Positions 19,458 through 20,676 of a stretch of 20,676 nt of DNA are shown piece after piece. The stretch is taken from IMG/VR virus record IMGVR_UViG_3300025430_000134, positions 1-20,676 of that record; one strand, 5' to 3'. The position numbers and the translations under genes were made by a program. Position 1 is the stretch's first letter; the number at the start of each line of letters is the position of its first letter. The notes below the pieces were generated by a model. The model saw only the letters and a list, made by a program, of their open reading frames with translations. It searched no databases and had not been told where the DNA came from. The stretch is from a virus.

Positions 19458-19753
19458 ACACGCTCCCTTAATTCTTTGTTAATTTCCCTAATCAAACTTT
19501 TGTCATCAAACCACATGATACGAGCATAAGTCCTACGAGTTGGCTTGCGTGGAATCTCCCAGTTCACAGAGCCATTGTTTACATACAAAGCAAACGCATT
19601 ACACGCTAACTTATTATGACCGCAGTTATCCGCATGGATGCATCCATCGCAAGGAGTTTGTTCATTGTTAATCTGCGAATAAAACTCCTTGCTGGACTGC
19701 TCCGTTAAGACATAGTGGTCAGCTTGTTTCTCAATACTTAATTGCTTGTTCAT
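19454..19753 (-). CDS. Cysteine-motif protein, 99 residues, possible zinc knuckle
   Basis: Contains PCDGCIHADNCGHNKLACNA (34-53): C-x2-C-x5-C-x5-C plus histidines, which may hold zinc. Flanked by FALYVNNGSVNWEIPRKPTR and RTYARIMWFDDKSLIREINK. I recall a recurrent phage family with this Cys motif and a following PTRxxYARI; its role is not known. AGGAG lies about 7 bases before the ATG; ATGA overlaps on both ends. Confidence 0.82.
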   Translation of the reverse strand: MNKQLSIEKQADHYVLTEQSSKEFYSQINNEQTPCDGCIHADNCGHNKLACNAFALYVNNGSVNWEIPRKPTRRTYARIMWFDDKSLIREINKELRERV

Positions 19754-19956
19754 ACATTCTCCTGTATGGCCGTATCAGTCCGCACATCGTAGAGCTGGAA
19801 TACATACGCATACTCATCGCTTGCTTCGTTGGCTTTCTTTTTACCCATGCTGATATCGTCAATGGTGGCTTGCAAAGCATCACCCAGTGAGTTGCCATCA
19901 TCGGCAGTAATCACCAACACCAGTTTCATTCCGTTACCTTGTTCTAAGTCCATCAT
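19750..19956 (-). CDS. Hypothetical protein, 68 residues
   Basis: Begins MMDLEQGNGMKLVLVITADD, then GNSLGDALQATIDDISMGKK, then KANEASDEYAYVFQLYDVRT. An alpha/beta pattern. The GAGGAGG ribosome site is placed for ATG 19956 or 19953; the ATGA overlap with the upstream stop favours 19956. No family recognised. Confidence 0.75.
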   Translation of the reverse strand: MMDLEQGNGMKLVLVITADDGNSLGDALQATIDDISMGKKKANEASDEYAYVFQLYDVRTDTAIQENV

Positions 19957-20129
19957 ACTACCTCCTCATTCCAATCATTTAATGTTAACGCAACTTGTTG
20001 CACATCGCAATTAGGTTTGCGTTTCTTAATAATGGTAACAGCTTCTTTAGAACTGCCAGCCATCACATCCTCCCAATAATAATGGATTTCTCCTTGTGGG
20101 CAAATCTCTACAACATAATGGTTAGTCAT
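19953..20129 (-). CDS. Hypothetical protein, 58 residues
   Basis: MTNHYVVEICPQGEIHYYWE, then DVMAGSSKEAVTIIKKRKPN, then CDVQQVALTLNDWNEEVV. AAGGAGG with a few bases of spacing, in a context repeated before the neighbouring genes (GGAGGATGTATG). No family recognised. Confidence 0.72.
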   Translation of the reverse strand: MTNHYVVEICPQGEIHYYWEDVMAGSSKEAVTIIKKRKPNCDVQQVALTLNDWNEEVV

Positions 20130-20138
20130 ACATCCTCC

Positions 20139-20354
20139 TTATGGTTGATCATCAATGGCATACCCAGCCATTTCATTTAAGTCCTCAGCAATCCAAGCCA
20201 TTGCAGTGGCAAGATCATCGAGTTTCTCATCATACTGGCTACGATTAAACTCGTAGTCATCGTTATTCTCTACCTCACTGCGGTAAAAGTCAATACATTC
20301 CCACAATAAATCAAACCAAGATTGTGGGTTGTTGCGTGTTATCTGAATGTTCAT
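20139..20354 (-). CDS. Hypothetical acidic protein, 71 residues
   Basis: MNIQITRNNPQSWFDLLWEC, then IDFYRSEVENNDDYEFNRSQ, then AMAWIAEDLNEMAGYAIDDQ. Strongly acidic and helical, like early anti-host or DNA-mimic proteins in size and charge, but that is only a resemblance. Ribosome site GGAGG; ATGA overlap at the start. Confidence 0.72.
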   Translation of the reverse strand: MNIQITRNNPQSWFDLLWECIDFYRSEVENNDDYEFNRSQYDEKLDDLATAMAWIAEDLNEMAGYAIDDQP

Positions 20355-20497
20355 ACATCCTCCGCTATTGTGTTGATAAACTCTTGCGCTATGGCAATCT
20401 TTTCTTTTACACCATAAAACTCTTCATATTCTTCATCGGGATATAGGTCATAGACCAGTCCCACCAGCATATCAATAACTCTAATTGCATCAGTCAT
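20351..20497 (-). CDS. Hypothetical acidic protein, 48 residues, first gene of the operon here
   Basis: MTDAIRVIDMLVGLVYDLYP, then DEEYEEFYGVKEKIAIAQEF and INTIAEDV. Acidic, helical. AAGGAGG 4-5 bases before the ATG. It is the most upstream minus-strand gene visible before the tandem repeats. No family recognised. Confidence 0.72.
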   Translation of the reverse strand: MTDAIRVIDMLVGLVYDLYPDEEYEEFYGVKEKIAIAQEFINTIAEDV

Positions 20498-20580
20498 ACA
20501 TCCTCCTTAGTTAAACAACAAACACAGTTTCTTAAATTAAAACACATTTTCATATTAGGATAAACCCTAACGTGGCTAGT
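20498..20580 (-). promoter_or_regulatory. Leader and possible promoter of the right-hand operon
   Basis: An AT-rich stretch without a gene. On the minus strand TAATAT and TTTAAT could act as -10 boxes, but no firm -35 partner is seen. TTAGG/CCTAA (20556-20571) makes a small hairpin. Low confidence. Confidence 0.3.
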
Positions 20581-20676
20581 CCAGTCACACCTACCCAGTC
20601 CAGTCACACCTACCCAGTCCAGTCACACCTACCCAGTCCAGTCACACCTACCCAGTCCAGTCACACCTACCCAGTC
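20581..20676. repeat. 19-bp tandem repeat, five full copies, running off the edge
   Basis: The unit CCAGTCACACCTACCCAGT repeats perfectly from 20581 to 20675, with the start of another copy at 20676. No reading frame is evident. Perfect identity suggests recent slippage or selection. It could be a binding-site array, a terminal or packaging region, or an assembly break. Confidence 0.9.

Noticed and set aside
20581-20676. CRISPR array
   Set aside because: The repeats are directly adjacent with no spacers, and no cas genes are present.

Overview
The window looks like part of a tailed double-stranded DNA phage (or prophage/metagenomic phage contig). Every gene I can support reads right to left on the minus strand. 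The genes are small, packed head to tail, and very often overlap as ATGA. The set combines a phage replication module (family A DNA polymerase, Enc34-type ssDNA-binding protein, DUF2800 RecB/Cas4-like nuclease, SNF2 helicase, VRR-NUC nuclease, AEP primase/D5 helicase) with a likely small terminase, DUF3310, a phage tRNA and HNH endonucleases. The host cannot be fixed from this sequence. The adenosylcobalamin-dependent ribonucleotide reductase and the DUF1289 protein fit a phage of an aquatic proteobacterium, but that is inference.

Layout in transcription order (right to left). At 20676-20498 there is a 19-bp tandem repeat running off the edge, then a leader. From 20497 to 17292 lies a chain of small, mostly unknown genes, including a sigma-70-like protein (18571-17999) that has regions 1.2 to 3 but stops before region 4. 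From about 17315 to 17022 is an iteron-rich, AT-rich non-coding region that looks like a replication origin, followed by a dyad operator and the primase-helicase gene (16993-14687). From 14687 to 11440 come about 16 small genes, among them a tandem family sharing an MNANELA start and an RQQQAE coiled-coil motif. From 11480 to 8993 come a HExxH protein, a VRR-NUC nuclease overlapping it by about 227 bases, an HNH nuclease and a SNF2 helicase. From 8996 to 7379 come a small sigma-region-4-like protein, DUF3310 and short unknown genes. From 7378 to 5964 come a structured leader, an 86-aa protein, tRNA-His, two small basic proteins and a probable small terminase, closed by a strong terminator. From 5859 to 3694 come DUF2800, two small genes and the ssDNA-binding protein, again closed by a terminator. 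From 3530 to 1132 come the class II ribonucleotide reductase, an HNH gene broken by a stop codon, and DUF1289, closed by a terminator. From 922 the DNA polymerase runs off the left edge.

The main regulatory observation is an identical 11-bp motif, GCGTATTAGTA on the coding strand, at four places (5901-5911, 7349-7359, 8996-9006, 17004-17014). Each sits at the head of a gene block, and two directly follow an operon end. Together with the two separate sigma-like proteins, one with regions 1.2-3 and one resembling region 4, this suggests, but does not prove, a phage-encoded split sigma factor acting on its own promoters.

Working together, the primase-helicase would act at the adjacent iteron origin, and the polymerase, ssDNA-binding protein, SNF2 helicase and the two nucleases would replicate and process DNA. 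The ribonucleotide reductase would supply deoxynucleotides.
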